The notes beneath the pieces are model-generated. The model was not told the origin of the DNA. It saw only the letters and a list, made by a program, of their open reading frames with translations, and ran no database searches. This document shows, piece after piece, positions 50,401 through 58,524 of a stretch of 64,000 nucleotides of DNA (position 1 is its first letter; the number at the start of each line of letters is the position of its first letter). This DNA comes from Streptomyces cinnamoneus (lineage in GTDB: Bacteria; Actinomycetota; Actinomycetes; Streptomycetales; Streptomycetaceae). The stretch lies in NCBI RefSeq assembly GCF_014650495.1, contig NZ_BMVB01000003.1, positions 278,794 to 342,793 of the forward strand, given 5' to 3'. The position numbers and the translations under genes were made by a program.

Positions 50401-51386
50401 CGTGGCTCCTGTTCGGATGCTCGGGGTCGTGGAGTCGGCAGGGGCTGGACCAGGGTCAGGGCGCAGGCACCGTCGGAGCTCGCGGCGGCGACCAGGTGCG
50501 GGGGGCCGGGACGGGCGAGGCCCCGGGTGAGGTGCAGGAACGGCAGGAGGGTTCCGGCGCCCGGCGGGACGATGTCGGCGGGGACGCCCAGACGGCGCAG
50601 GTGGCCGGCGAGGGCCGTGCCCGCCGGGCAGGGGTCGCAGATCAGGCGGGCCGGCAAGGTGGTGCCGTCCGGTGCGCCGGCGTCCTCGACGAGTCGGGCG
50701 AGTGCCTCGTGCACGGTCCGTTCTGCGGTGGTGAGGAAGAACGTGGCGGTGCGGCAGGTGCCGTAGGGCGTCGCGCCGCGGGCGGCGGCCGCGGCGCGGG
50801 GTTCGAGGAAGAGCACGGCCGCGCCGGCTTCGGAGAGGGCGTGGCCGGGGTGGTGGACGGGGAGAGGGGCTTCGGTGGAACCGGCCAGCAGGACGGCGGA
50901 ACGCCCCGCGGCGACCGCTCGTGCGCCGGCGAGCAGCGTCTCCATCCCGGCCGTGCGCGGTGAGGTGAGCGTGAGGTTCCAGCCCTTGACCCCGTGGTCC
51001 ATGGCCACCCGGCCCGCCAGGGTGTTGATGGAGAAGTACGGGGCGGTCGCCGGGCTGAGCCGCTCCGCACCGGCGTCGGTGATGGTGGCGTCCATGGCGT
51101 CGATGAGCGCGGCGATGCCGCTGTTGGTGCCGAGGGCCATGCCGCGCTCACCCTCCGGCACTCCGGCCAGCGGGTCGCCCGCGTCGGCGACGGCCCTGCG
51201 GGTGGCGGCGAGCAGGTAACGGCCCGCCGGAGGAACGTACTTGTAGCCGCGGGCGCCGAGTTCGGCCGTGGCGTCGAACCAGGAGTCGTCGGCAGGGGCG
51301 GTGCCGTCCAGGTCGAGTGCGGCCGGGTCGCAGCCGCGGGGCGAGACGACGCCGATGCCGGTCACCACCAGGTCGTCGGGGTTCAC
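50397..51386 (-). CDS. ketosynthase-like protein without nucleophile (chain-length-factor-like)
   Basis: A 329-residue thiolase-fold protein of the KAS family: VVTGIGVVSPRG at the N-terminus, LGTNSGIAALIDAMDATITD, then NLTLTSPRTAGMETLLAGAR where the segment normally TVSTACASGLDA has Arg in place of Cys by hand alignment. It is shorter at the C-terminus than an active KAS (329 against about 400 residues). It resembles the chain-length factors paired with KSalpha. GTG 51386 overlaps the stop of the upstream KS by 4 bp. Confidence 0.7.
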   Translation of the reverse strand: MNPDDLVVTGIGVVSPRGCDPAALDLDGTAPADDSWFDATAELGARGYKYVPPAGRYLLAATRRAVADAGDPLAGVPEGERGMALGTNSGIAALIDAMDATITDAGAERLSPATAPYFSINTLAGRVAMDHGVKGWNLTLTSPRTAGMETLLAGARAVAAGRSAVLLAGSTEAPLPVHHPGHALSEAGAAVLFLEPRAAAAARGATPYGTCRTATFFLTTAERTVHEALARLVEDAGAPDGTTLPARLICDPCPAGTALAGHLRRLGVPADIVPPGAGTLLPFLHLTRGLARPGPPHLVAAASSDGACALTLVQPLPTPRPRASEQEPR

Positions 51387-52534
51387 GGCGTCCGCCCTTC
51401 CAGAACCAACGACACGTTGTTGCCCCCGAACGCGAAGGCGTTGGCCATGGCATGGCGTCCGACCAAGGGGACCGGCACTTCCTGCGGCAGGCTGACCGGG
51501 CACTGGGCGTCCTGTTCCGCGCCGAGCGGCACGTTGGGCGGTACGGTGCGGCGGTCGAGGATGAGGGCGGCCGTGAGGACACCGAGGGCGCCGGCGGCCC
51601 CCGCGGTGTGACCGGTCAGCGCCTTGAGGCTGTAGAGGGGCAGCCGGGCGAGCCGTTCGCCGAAGACGGCGCCGAGGGCCTCGCTCTCGACGACGTCGTT
51701 CAGCCGCGTGCCCGTGCCGTGCGGTACGACGCAGCCCACCGCATCCGCCGGTGCCCCGGCGTCGGTCAGTGCGGCCGTCATGGCGCGCCGGATCTGGGCA
51801 CCGTCCGGTCCGGGTGCGGTCAGGTGGTGGGCGTCGCAGCTCCAGCCCGAGCCCGCCAGCGTCGCGTAGTGACGCGCCGCTCCACGCCGCCGGGCGTGGC
51901 CGGCCGACTCCAGGACGAGGACGGCGGCGCCTTCGCCCAGGATGGTGCCGGCCCGGTCGCGGTGGAACGGCCGGCAGGCGTGCGGATCGACGGCGCGCAT
52001 GCGGTTGAAGCAGCCGAGCCCGACCCGGCTGTACGCCTCCGCTCCCCCGGCGAGGACGACGTCGGCCTCCCCGGAGCGGATCATGTCCACCGCGATGGCG
52101 AGGGCGAAGCCGCCGGCCGAGCAGGCGTTGCTGACGCACGTCGCGCCGCCGCCCGCCCCCAGTGCGGCGGCCACCGCCGAGGCGACCGGGAAGGGCGTGG
52201 TGTCGGTGCGCCCGGGGTCCAGCGGTCGTTCCCAGTGGTCGGCGTTCCCGCCGCCCGTGCCGATGACCACCGCGCTCCGCGCGTGGTCGGTGTCGTCGAG
52301 CCCGGCGTCGCCGACGGCCTCCCGGGCCGCCATGACGGCCAGGCGTGACGCGCGGCCACCGGGTCCGGTGCCGACCGGGGCCCGGTAGACCAGGGGCAGC
52401 GGCATCCGGGCGCCGGGGTCGGCCGCTCGCAGGGGGCGGCTGCCGGGGGCGGCGCACAGGGCCTGCCACATGGCTTCCACCCCGGCACCGAGGCAGGACA
52501 CCGCTCCTGCTCCGGTGATCAGGACTTGCGTCAT
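51383..52534 (-). CDS. beta-ketoacyl-ACP synthase (KS, active-type)
   Basis: A 383-residue ketosynthase. Cys138 in VSNACSAGGFA, His in VVPHGTGTRLND and His in LKALTGHTAGAAGA make up the Cys-His-His triad. It performs decarboxylative condensation of a carrier-bound extender with an acyl starter. ATG 52534 behind GAAGGAGAAG, overlapping the upstream gene by 4 bp. It lies between two nucleophile-less KS-like genes, either of which may be its partner. Confidence 0.85.
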   Translation of the reverse strand: MTQVLITGAGAVSCLGAGVEAMWQALCAAPGSRPLRAADPGARMPLPLVYRAPVGTGPGGRASRLAVMAAREAVGDAGLDDTDHARSAVVIGTGGGNADHWERPLDPGRTDTTPFPVASAVAAALGAGGGATCVSNACSAGGFALAIAVDMIRSGEADVVLAGGAEAYSRVGLGCFNRMRAVDPHACRPFHRDRAGTILGEGAAVLVLESAGHARRRGAARHYATLAGSGWSCDAHHLTAPGPDGAQIRRAMTAALTDAGAPADAVGCVVPHGTGTRLNDVVESEALGAVFGERLARLPLYSLKALTGHTAGAAGALGVLTAALILDRRTVPPNVPLGAEQDAQCPVSLPQEVPVPLVGRHAMANAFAFGGNNVSLVLEGRTP

Positions 52535-53649
52535 TCTTCTCCTTCGTCGGGTGCGCCGGCGTGGTGTGCGGCGGAGAGCAGAAGAGCCGCTGCCGCGTCG
52601 TCCGCGCGGCCGCCGCCGGCCACGGCCAGCGCGGTGGGCGGGACACCGGCGGGCGTACCGGCGGTGATCCAGGCGGTGGCCGCGACGCACTGGAGCACCC
52701 CGAAGGCGCCGGAGGCCGGCGGGAGGGCCCGGCCGAGGTCGCAGACCGTGGCGTAGCCGATCCCGTCCGGGTGGTGGCTGTCCCCCTCCGTGTCGCGGTC
52801 CCGGCGCCCGGGATCAAACCCCGGCCGGGGTGCCCGGGCGGCCCTGGCTGCCCGGTCTTCCGGCGTATCGGGGTGGCACACGGCGCCCACGCCGATCGCC
52901 CCCTCCTGCGGCGGCAGCCACAGCCCGCAGCCGGTGGCCCGGCCTGCCGGCCCCGCAGCGGCCGCGGCCGCTGCGATCGCCGCGTCCGCGTTCGTGCGCC
53001 TGGCGTAGCCGGTGAGGGTCGCGCGACCACGCCCGGCCGCGGCGTCCGCGGACTCCAGGACGAGCGCTGCCGCGCCGTCCAGCGTTCCTGATGCGCCGGC
53101 GCAGTGCCGTGCCGCGGGACCGGCGGGTTCCACGCCGATCACCAGCAGCCGCCGGGCCCTTGCGGTGGCGAGGGCGAGCGCTGCCCAGCCGAGTGCGTCC
53201 AGCCCGGACGTGGCGCCGTTGCAGAGCGTGAGGTTGATGCCGTGCAGGGCGAAGCGGATGGCCACGCTGGAGGCGGTGGCGTTGCTGCAGGCGTTGGGGA
53301 GGTTCACCACGCGCAGGGCCGCCGGGCCGTCCCGGTCGAGGGTCTCGGTCACCCGGCACACCGTGTCCAGGGTGCCCAGGTTGGAACTGACGATGACGCC
53401 GACCTCCTCCCCCGGCACCGTCGGGCCGCCGGCGTCGAGCAGTCCCGCAGCGGTCAGCGCGGCCTCGCCCGCCATGAGGGCGAGCCGGGTCGCACGGTCC
53501 TTGAACCGCGTGTCCCGGTCGCGGGAAGGCCACGGCTCGGGCACCGGCCGGGCCGATCCGTACGTCAGTGCGAGCAGGTCGGCTGCGCACCGCGCGCCGG
53601 GGAGCGCTACGCCGGTCCCGGTGACCACCGGATCCGCCACGGGCCTCAC
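52531..53649 (-). CDS. ketosynthase-like protein without nucleophile
   Basis: A 372-residue KAS-fold protein. By hand alignment the NLTLCNGATSGLDALGWAAL segment matches TVSTACASGLDAIG with Ala in place of the catalytic Cys; an unrelated NACSN lies earlier, so the normal active site is lost. The C-terminus is Ala/Gly-rich. It is probably a chain-length-factor-like partner of a neighbouring active KS, or an ACP-binding or decarboxylating subunit. The GTG at 53649 overlaps the stop of the next gene by 4 bp. Confidence 0.7.
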   Translation of the reverse strand: MRPVADPVVTGTGVALPGARCAADLLALTYGSARPVPEPWPSRDRDTRFKDRATRLALMAGEAALTAAGLLDAGGPTVPGEEVGVIVSSNLGTLDTVCRVTETLDRDGPAALRVVNLPNACSNATASSVAIRFALHGINLTLCNGATSGLDALGWAALALATARARRLLVIGVEPAGPAARHCAGASGTLDGAAALVLESADAAAGRGRATLTGYARRTNADAAIAAAAAAAGPAGRATGCGLWLPPQEGAIGVGAVCHPDTPEDRAARAARAPRPGFDPGRRDRDTEGDSHHPDGIGYATVCDLGRALPPASGAFGVLQCVAATAWITAGTPAGVPPTALAVAGGGRADDAAAALLLSAAHHAGAPDEGEE

Positions 53650-54761
53650 GCCGCCCTGCCGAGGACGGCGACGGCGTTGACCCCGCCGAAGCCGAAGGAG
53701 TTCACCTGTGCATACGTCGGTTCGACTCGTCCTCCCGTGCTGAAGCGCAGCCCGGCGGCCGCTTCGATGGGGTCGCGGAGACCGACGACGGGGGGTGTCC
53801 GTCCATGCCGCAGGCACTCGACGGCGAGCACGGTGTTGAGCAGCCCCGAGCAGCCGGAGGTGTGGCCGGTCATGCCCTCGACGGCGGCAATCAGCGGACC
53901 GTCTCCCTCCGGGCCGAAGACACGGGCCAGGGCCTGTGCCTCGGCCCGGTCGTTGTGGGGGGATCCCGTGCCCTGGGCGAGGACGAGGCCGACGTCCCGG
54001 GCTGTGATCCCGGCGCGGTCGTGGGCCTGGCGCTGGGCGGCGGCGAGCCCGTCGGCGGAGGGCGCGGTGACGTGGCCCGCATCGCAGTACAGGCCGACCG
54101 AGTGCAGCACCGCGCGGGCCGGGGCCGTGCCGGGGCGGCGCAGGACGACGGCGGCGGCGCCGTCGCCGAGCAACTGGCCGCCGCTGTCGCGGTCGAAGGG
54201 GCGGACCTCTCGGGGCGCGCCTGGCTGGGCGCGGTCGAGCAGGGCGTACATGCTGGCGGTGATGGTGTCGACGCCGGCCACCACGACCGTGTCCGCGCGC
54301 CCGGCGGCGAGCAGGTCGGCGGCGAGTGCCAGCGCGTACAACGAGGCGGAGCAAGCGCCGGCGAAGGTGTGGGTGTCGCAGGCCCCGAAGCGGTCCCGCA
54401 GGATCCGGCCGAAGTGCGGGTCGGGCGGGGCGGAACGGCCCTCCGTCCAGTCGCGTTCGGCCCCTCGCAGGTCGCGCAGGGCGGTGCCGACCAGGACGGG
54501 TACGTCGCAGAGGTCGTCGGGCATCCCCGCCTGGGCGAGGGCTTCGGCGACGGCACGGCAGAGCCAGGCCGCGGGCTGCTGCGGTGGGTCGGTGATCTCG
54601 TAGGCGTGGCGGGTGCGCAGCCGGGCGGTGTCGAAGGCCCGTACCGGGCGCGGTGCTCCGCGTCCGGCGCACAAGGCGGTGAAGACCTCGGCGGTCGTGG
54701 CGCCGACGCTGCTGACGGCGCCGGTGCCGGCGATGGGCCAGCCGGTCACGGCGTCGTTCAT
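53646..54761 (-). CDS. beta-ketoacyl synthase with altered second catalytic position
   Basis: A 371-residue KS. Cys137 in TFAGACSASLYALA and the GMTGHTSGC His are in place, but the HGTGT-type motif reads AQGTGSPHND, with Gln where the first catalytic His normally stands. Cys-His-Gln-type variants are known in decarboxylating or loading ketosynthases, and this one may act in priming or decarboxylation rather than chain extension. ATG 54761 overlaps the KS-AT-ACP stop by 4 bp. Confidence 0.75.
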   Translation of the reverse strand: MNDAVTGWPIAGTGAVSSVGATTAEVFTALCAGRGAPRPVRAFDTARLRTRHAYEITDPPQQPAAWLCRAVAEALAQAGMPDDLCDVPVLVGTALRDLRGAERDWTEGRSAPPDPHFGRILRDRFGACDTHTFAGACSASLYALALAADLLAAGRADTVVVAGVDTITASMYALLDRAQPGAPREVRPFDRDSGGQLLGDGAAAVVLRRPGTAPARAVLHSVGLYCDAGHVTAPSADGLAAAQRQAHDRAGITARDVGLVLAQGTGSPHNDRAEAQALARVFGPEGDGPLIAAVEGMTGHTSGCSGLLNTVLAVECLRHGRTPPVVGLRDPIEAAAGLRFSTGGRVEPTYAQVNSFGFGGVNAVAVLGRAA

Positions 54762-57334
54762 CCCTTCCGCCAGGACGCGGCGACCCGGTCGGCGAGGCCG
54801 CGGAGGGTGGGCGGGTCGTCGAACGAGAAGGACGAGGAGGAGGGGCTGCGGCCCAGGGCGGTGCCGAGGGTGGCAACGATGTCGATGAGGACGAGGGAGT
54901 CGGCTCCGAGGTGGAAGAGGTTGTCGTCGACGCCGGGGAGCCGGTCGCCCGGCCGGCCGTCCTGCCGGCCGTCCTCCGGTTCGAGGAGGCGGCCGGTCTG
55001 CCGGCGCAGGAAGTCCTGGAGGATTGCGCTGCGTTCGGCGGGGTCGGCCTCCTCGACGCGGCGGCGCAGGTCGTCGGGGTGGCCGGTGGGCCCGGTGCGC
55101 CGGGAGGGCGGTTCGGCCCAGTGGCGGCGCCGTTCGTAGGGGTAGGTGGGCAGGGGCACCCGGCGTCGCCGGCCGTGACCGTACCAGCGTTCCCAGCGGA
55201 TGTCGGCGCCCTGGGTCCAGGCCCGGGCGAGGGTCTCCAGCAGGACGTGCGCGGCGTCACGGCCGGTGAGGTCGAGCGTGAGGGGGGCCAGCCCGTCCTC
55301 CTTCAGCAGGGTGTCCGTCGTCGGCCGGTCCCCTTCGCCGGTGGCGGGCCGGGTCCAGGTCTCCGGGTCCGTCGCCTCGTCGGGCCGCAGCCAGCGCGCG
55401 CCGTGGCTCACAGGGATGTCCGGTGCGGCGCACGAGGGGAGGACAGGGCGCCCGGCGCTCAGGGCCAGCGCGTCGTCGGCTGCGAGCACTCCGGCGAGGC
55501 AGCCGGCGACGGTCCGTCCGGTGCCCCAGCCGACGACCGCGGCGGGCCGTACACCCCACGCGCGGCAGATCCGGGCCAGTGCGTAGGGGACGACGAACGC
55601 GGCCAGGGCGTCGTCGGCCAGGACGGCGTCGGGGTCGGTCCCGAGCGTCGCGGCGCAGGAGTCCACGACGTGCCGGAAGTCGTCCAGTCCGGCGTAGAGT
55701 TCCGCGGCGCCGTGAGTGGCGGGGGTGCCGGGGAGGACGAGGGCGAAGCCGTCGGGGCTCTGGTCGCTGCGTCCGGTCCACACCCGCTCGGGGTCCAGGA
55801 TGGCCAGCGAGAGCGCCGCGTCGCCGGTGTCGGTGCAGACCGCGGCCCGCCGGTGGACGTGGTGGTGGCGGCCGGCGGCCAGGGTGTACGTGACCGCGTC
55901 CAGGGCGAGGCCGGGGCGGCGGCGCAGGTGGCGTGCCAGGTTGCCGGTGGCGCGGGCGAGGGCCTCGGGGGTGCGGGCGGAGAGCAGCAGCGGCTCGGCC
56001 GCTCGCGGGGCGGGGGTGGTCACGGGGGCGGGCGGCTCCTCCAGAACCACGTGCGCGTTGGTGCCGCCGACGCCGAACGAGCTGACGCCGGCCCGCCGGG
56101 GCCCGTCCCCGTCCGGCCAGGGCACGGTCTCGGTGCCGACCCGGAAGGGGCCCGCGGCGAAGTCGATGTCGGGGTGGGGGGTGCGGAAGTGGAGGCTGGG
56201 CACGAGGGTGCAGTGGCGGAGCATCAGCGCCGTCTTGATCAGTCCGGCCATGCCCGCGGCGACGTCGAGGTGCCCGATGTTGGTCTTGACCGAGCCGAGG
56301 ACGGTGCAGCCCGCTCCGGTGGCCCCGGACGCCGGGTTTCCGACGGGCCCGAACGCCCGGTTGAGGGCGGCGACTTCGATGGGGTCGCCGAGCGGGGTCC
56401 CGGTGCCGTGCGCCTCGACGTAGCCGATCGTCTCCGGCGGGCAGCCGGCGACGCGCTGGGCCTCGCGGACCGTTGCCGCCTGGCGTTCGACGCCGGGTGC
56501 GGTGAAACCGGTCTTGGCCGCACCGTCGTTCGTCACCGCCGTCCCCTTGATCACGGCGTGCACGGTGTCGCCGTCGGCCACCGCCTCGTCGAGCCGCTTG
56601 AGGAGGACGACGCCGACGCCGCTGCCGAGCACGGTGCCGCGCGCGTCGGCGTCGAAGGCCCGGCAGTGCCCGTCGGGCGAGAAGATCATCCCTTTCTGGT
56701 GCACATGGCCCTCGTCCTGCGGCATCCGCAGGTGGACCGCGCCGGCCAGGGCCATGCCGCACTCCCCCGCGAGCAGGCTCAGACAGGCCAGGTGCACGGC
56801 GACCAGCGAGGTGGAGCAGGCGGTGCCGACGGTGATGCCGGGGCCGCGCAGGTCGAGCTTGTAGCAGACACGGGTGGCGAGGTAGTCCTTGTCGTTGGCG
56901 AGCATGAGCCGGTAGCGGCCGAGCGAGGACCCGGTGGCGTAGCGGTCGGCGAGGTTGCCCGGCAGGTAGGTGTTCATGCCGGCGCCGGCGAAGACGCCGA
57001 TCTCTCCGGGGTGGGTGCCCGGGTCGTAACCGGCGTCCTCCAGCGCGGCGAGTGCGCACTCCAGGAAGTGCCGGTGCTGGGGGTCGAGGATCTCGGCCTC
57101 GTCGTCGGGGATCGTGAAGTGGGCGGCGTCGAACAGCTCGACGCCCTCGATGCCCTGGACCGCCCGGACGAACCCCGGGCGCGCCGGCCCGGCCCCCGCT
57201 GCCGGCAGTTCGTCCTCGGTGGGGAAGCGCACGCTCTCCCGGCCCTCCCGCAGGAGGTCCCAGAACGCCTCCACGGTGGGGGCCCCGGGGAACCGGCAGG
57301 CCATTCCGACGATCGCCACATCGCAGTCGGTCAT
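54758..57334 (-). CDS. modular KS-AT(degenerate)-ACP polyketide synthase
   Basis: An 858-residue PKS module. KS (about 1-430) has Cys173 (GTACSTSLVAVH), His309 (EAHGTGTPLGDP) and His355 (KTNIGHLDVAAG). An AT-like segment (about 510-630) has lost the GHSxG nucleophile: the matching stretch reads VVGWGTGRTVAGCLAGVLAA with no Ser. A linker (PLPTYPYERRRHW) leads to an ACP with Ser813 (HLGADSLVL). There are no KR, DH or ER domains. The AT is probably non-catalytic, so malonyl must come from elsewhere. Start ATG 57334, overlapping the PP-loop gene stop. Confidence 0.8.
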   Translation of the reverse strand: MTDCDVAIVGMACRFPGAPTVEAFWDLLREGRESVRFPTEDELPAAGAGPARPGFVRAVQGIEGVELFDAAHFTIPDDEAEILDPQHRHFLECALAALEDAGYDPGTHPGEIGVFAGAGMNTYLPGNLADRYATGSSLGRYRLMLANDKDYLATRVCYKLDLRGPGITVGTACSTSLVAVHLACLSLLAGECGMALAGAVHLRMPQDEGHVHQKGMIFSPDGHCRAFDADARGTVLGSGVGVVLLKRLDEAVADGDTVHAVIKGTAVTNDGAAKTGFTAPGVERQAATVREAQRVAGCPPETIGYVEAHGTGTPLGDPIEVAALNRAFGPVGNPASGATGAGCTVLGSVKTNIGHLDVAAGMAGLIKTALMLRHCTLVPSLHFRTPHPDIDFAAGPFRVGTETVPWPDGDGPRRAGVSSFGVGGTNAHVVLEEPPAPVTTPAPRAAEPLLLSARTPEALARATGNLARHLRRRPGLALDAVTYTLAAGRHHHVHRRAAVCTDTGDAALSLAILDPERVWTGRSDQSPDGFALVLPGTPATHGAAELYAGLDDFRHVVDSCAATLGTDPDAVLADDALAAFVVPYALARICRAWGVRPAAVVGWGTGRTVAGCLAGVLAADDALALSAGRPVLPSCAAPDIPVSHGARWLRPDEATDPETWTRPATGEGDRPTTDTLLKEDGLAPLTLDLTGRDAAHVLLETLARAWTQGADIRWERWYGHGRRRRVPLPTYPYERRRHWAEPPSRRTGPTGHPDDLRRRVEEADPAERSAILQDFLRRQTGRLLEPEDGRQDGRPGDRLPGVDDNLFHLGADSLVLIDIVATLGTALGRSPSSSSFSFDDPPTLRGLADRVAASWRKG

Positions 57335-58482
57335 GCCCGCGCCCCCGTGCTCCGCAGGGTGATGCCCAGGTCCGTCGCGGTCGTGCGCATGGTGAGGAAG
57401 CCGCGGGCCACGAAGCGCGCCGCGTCGTCGGAGGCGCCCAGCCGCGTGAAGAGGACGACGAGTTCGCGTTCCTGGGCGGCAGGGTCACCGCGACTCCCCG
57501 CGATGTCGAGGACGACCCGCTTCAGCCGTTCCTCGATCAGGGGGAGGTCGGCCGCGCGCGGGAAGGTGATGCTGAACGTGGAGCGCCGGTGGTTCTCGTT
57601 GCGCCGTTCCGAACGTCGTTGGCTGGCCGCGTTCAGCTTGTAGAACATGCAGTCCCAGTTGGTGAAGGAGTAGTAGTTCAGCAGCGGGAAGAGGGTGCAG
57701 TGCGTCTCCATCGGCGACGAGGCGTACAGCCCCTTCTCCTTGAGCTCGGTGACGATGCGGTCCGGGTCGTAGGCGTAGCGCAGGGCGATGTACGGGAAGA
57801 CGATCCGGGGCAGTTCGCCGTCGTCGGCGAAGAGCATCTCCTCCAGCTCGCCCCGGAACAGCTCCCCGGTCATCCGCCGCCCGAAGGTCCGGTAGAAGCC
57901 GCGGACCACCTCCCGCACGTCGGACTCCATGGTGAGGATCTGCTGCGGGTCGGCGCACAGCACGACGTAGGGGATGCGGTGGCGGAAGGCGTGGAGGACG
58001 GCCCGGATGACGAAGAAGGAGCGGCACGAGACGCAGGGCAGCTTCTCGTCCAGGTACGTGCCGGGTTTGGCCGGTGTCCGGTTGAAGACCTCCCGCATCA
58101 TCGCCTTGATGGTGTCGTCGTCGGAGTCGACGACGTAGGTGGCGGGGATCCGTTCCCTGGCCAGCCGGATGTTCTCCGCGGCGTGCGTGCTCTCGAAGGG
58201 GACGTCGAAGGTGTAGGAGAGGACGCGCTTGCCGTATGCGTTGACGAACTTGTCCAGCATGTAGGTGCTGTCCTTGCCGCCGCTGTACATGAACAGGCAG
58301 TCGTGGTCGCCGTGCGGATTGGGGCCGCTGCGGGTGAATTCCTGGAAGACCCGGTTCGTGTAGGTGAAGTTCTCCATCAGTTCGCCGGCGAAGTCCAGCG
58401 TGCACAGGCTGCACACCCCGTCGTCACCGAGCAGGATGCCCGGGTGGTTCTCCTTCAGGGCACAGACGGTACACACGCGCAC
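57331..58482 (-). CDS. PP-loop ATPase with zinc-ribbon cysteines
   Basis: A 383-residue N-type ATP pyrophosphatase. SGGKDS (67-72) is the PP-loop, with a Zn-ribbon set CTVC and CSLC at 4-7 and 24-27, and CVSC at 150-153. This arrangement resembles WbpG-like sugar amidotransferases and other adenine-nucleotide alpha-hydrolase proteins that activate a carbonyl with ATP and add N or S; a PP-loop protein installs thioamides in closthioamide. Here it lies between an NRPS and a PKS, so it may add nitrogen or sulfur to a carrier-bound intermediate. Start ATG 58482; stop overlaps the next gene by 4 bp. Confidence 0.8.
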   Translation of the reverse strand: MRVCTVCALKENHPGILLGDDGVCSLCTLDFAGELMENFTYTNRVFQEFTRSGPNPHGDHDCLFMYSGGKDSTYMLDKFVNAYGKRVLSYTFDVPFESTHAAENIRLARERIPATYVVDSDDDTIKAMMREVFNRTPAKPGTYLDEKLPCVSCRSFFVIRAVLHAFRHRIPYVVLCADPQQILTMESDVREVVRGFYRTFGRRMTGELFRGELEEMLFADDGELPRIVFPYIALRYAYDPDRIVTELKEKGLYASSPMETHCTLFPLLNYYSFTNWDCMFYKLNAASQRRSERRNENHRRSTFSITFPRAADLPLIEERLKRVVLDIAGSRGDPAAQERELVVLFTRLGASDDAARFVARGFLTMRTTATDLGITLRSTGARA

Positions 58483-58524
58483 GTCCGTTTCCCCCTTCCC
58501 TGTCCGGTTGCGGTTCGTCGGCGG

